Below, piece after piece: positions 43,788 to 44,939 of a stretch of 44,939 nucleotides of DNA. Under the pieces are notes generated by a model. It did not search any database. It had not been told where the DNA came from and saw only the letters and a list, made by a program, of their open reading frames with translations. Source of the DNA: Nitrospirota bacterium (GTDB lineage: Bacteria > Nitrospirota > UBA9217). Positions within the stretch are counted from its first letter, which is position 1. Each line of letters opens with the position of its first letter. The position numbers and the translations under genes are program-made. Where the stretch lies: positions 1 to 44,939 of the forward strand of contig JAKAHZ010000013.1 in NCBI GenBank assembly GCA_021814615.1, given 5' to 3'.

Positions 43788-44939
43788 ATGAAGATCGCCT
43801 TCGTCCAATTCCTGTATTACGAATACCTGGGCATCATGTACCTGTCAGCCTGCCTGAAGGAACGCGGCCATGATGTGGAGGTGTTCATTGCTCCGGAAGG
43901 GAAGGGAACAGAAGGATTCGCCCGAGAGCTCGCAGCAGCGAAACCCGACGTCGTCGCGTTCTCCGTCATGTCCGGGTCGGAGGAGATGGCGCTTTCCATA
44001 GCCCGAGAGCTCAGAAAGCGGTCCCCGATCTATACCGTCATGGGCGGCCCTCACGTAACAGCGTCGCCGGAAATCATCACGAACGATGGCGTGGATTGTG
44101 TCTGTCTCGGTGAAGCGGAACGGTCTCTTGCGGCCGTCGTCGATAGCCTGGCAGCGGGCGCGGTTCCCCGCGAGATTGCAGGAGCATGGTTCAACATTGA
44201 CGGAGAGATTGTGCGGAACGATGTGGCGCCGCTCGTCCGGGATCTGGGCACGGTACCCCATCCCGATCGCGCTCTATACCGGGACAAGTACCGGCCGCTT
44301 CGGCGGAGGAGGGCGGCGTTCATTTCGGGCAGGGGATGCCCCTACGGATGCTCCTTCTGCTCGATCCCCTCGGTGCGGCAGTTGTTCAGGGGGAAGGGGC
44401 CCTTTGTCCGGCAGCGTTCCGTTGCGGATGTAATCGCGGAAATGCGGGAGGTGCGGGACGTCTTCGGCATCACGACGGCCTATTTTGAGGATGATATCTT
44501 CATTATGGACCGAGACTGGGTCCTGGAGTTCTGCGAGGTCTATCCACGCGAGGTGGGACTGCCGTTTTCCTGTCATATCCGGGCGGACCGTGCGACGGAC
44601 GAGGTGATCGGGGCCCTTGCCCGGGCGAAATGCACAAACGTGTCCTTTGGCATCGAGACCGGAGGCGCGGAGCGCCGCGAAGTGCTGCTGCACAAGGAAG
44701 TATCGGATCGGCAGATCGCGGCTTGCGCGGCCCTGCTCAGGAAGCACGGCATCCGGTTCAGGACGCTCAATATGCTCGGCCTGCCGGGGGAATCACTGGC
44801 GGACGCTTTTCGGACCGTGGATCTTAATGCGCGGATCGATGCGGATTACCCGTGGTGCTCGCTGTTTCAGCCTCTTCCGGGCACGGAACTGTGGGACCGC
44901 TGCATCGCGGAGAATCTGTTTGAGGGGGGAGCGCCACTG
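43788..44939 (+). CDS. B12-binding-type radical SAM protein, 3' end beyond the window
   Basis: The frame is open for 384 codons to the window edge. The ATG at 43788 follows the TAG of the GT9 gene without a gap. The N-terminal B12-like domain shows 'YLGIMYLSACLKERGHDVEV', 'VMGGPHVTASPEIITN' and 'VCLGEAERSL'. The radical SAM motif is 'FISGRGCPYGCSFCSIPSVR' near residue 190. 'YFEDDIFIMDRDWVLEF', 'VSFGIETGGAERREVLLHKE' and 'LNMLGLPGESLADAF' follow. The best-known relatives include anaerobic methyl and ring-forming enzymes; the substrate is unassigned. The C-terminal end is missing. Confidence 0.85.
   Translation, partial: MKIAFVQFLYYEYLGIMYLSACLKERGHDVEVFIAPEGKGTEGFARELAAAKPDVVAFSVMSGSEEMALSIARELRKRSPIYTVMGGPHVTASPEIITNDGVDCVCLGEAERSLAAVVDSLAAGAVPREIAGAWFNIDGEIVRNDVAPLVRDLGTVPHPDRALYRDKYRPLRRRRAAFISGRGCPYGCSFCSIPSVRQLFRGKGPFVRQRSVADVIAEMREVRDVFGITTAYFEDDIFIMDRDWVLEFCEVYPREVGLPFSCHIRADRATDEVIGALARAKCTNVSFGIETGGAERREVLLHKEVSDRQIAACAALLRKHGIRFRTLNMLGLPGESLADAFRTVDLNARIDADYPWCSLFQPLPGTELWDRCIAENLFEGGAPL

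Overview
The window is GC-rich, gene-dense bacterial DNA with ATGA-type overlaps and no tRNA, rRNA, CRISPR array or transposase that I can see. The gene types point to an anaerobic Gram-negative bacterium of the Desulfobacterota/Geobacter or Nitrospirota kind: a GeoRSP radical SAM cassette, a selenium-type YedE, a ResB-like cytochrome c maturation protein, GT9 heptosyltransferase-like enzymes and many B12-type radical SAM proteins. The phylum is inferred from gene content only.

Region 1 (1-8.5 kb) is an envelope block. It opens with the intrinsic terminator of an upstream gene. Then come three secreted two-domain proteins (carboxypeptidase-regulatory-like folds) with a large parallel beta-helix protein among them. 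A good sigma70-type promoter follows, driving a short OpuAC-like binding protein, a ResB-like protein, a PhnD-like lipoprotein and a membrane-anchored TPR protein.

Region 2 (8.5-14.7 kb) holds yedE, a metal/metalloid-type permease with an extra C-terminal domain, a small cupin and the three-gene GeoRSP cassette (PqqD-like chaperone, radical SAM/SPASM enzyme, SPASM protein without the radical SAM cysteines). The gaps between its first genes carry a family of imperfect, partly nested inverted repeats not noticed elsewhere in the window.

Region 3 (14.7 kb to the end) is the striking part and looks like a glycan or protein-glycosylation island. It starts with a GT9 enzyme and two radical SAM/SPASM enzymes. 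Five head-to-tail paralogues follow (18168-28761), each with a TMTC-like multi-spanning membrane half and a C-terminal TPR half. Next come a GT87-like membrane protein, a nucleotide-sugar dehydrogenase, a sugar epimerase and two GT2 enzymes resembling polyprenyl-phosphate mannose and glucose synthases. A B12-type radical SAM gene on the minus strand separates these from two more TMTC-like paralogues (35582-39843). A second B12-type radical SAM gene, an SGNH hydrolase (minus strand), a second GT9 enzyme and a third B12-type radical SAM gene cut by the window end complete the region.

Working model (inference): the GT2 enzymes charge a polyprenyl-phosphate carrier with hexoses. The seven TMTC-like proteins and the GT87 protein use these carriers outside the cytoplasmic membrane, each TMTC-like protein presenting a TPR arm of different length (5 to 9 repeats). 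All seven end in the same Cys-x7-Cys cap, which resembles the disulphide-bonded Sel1/Hcp repeat and suggests the TPR arms lie in the periplasm.
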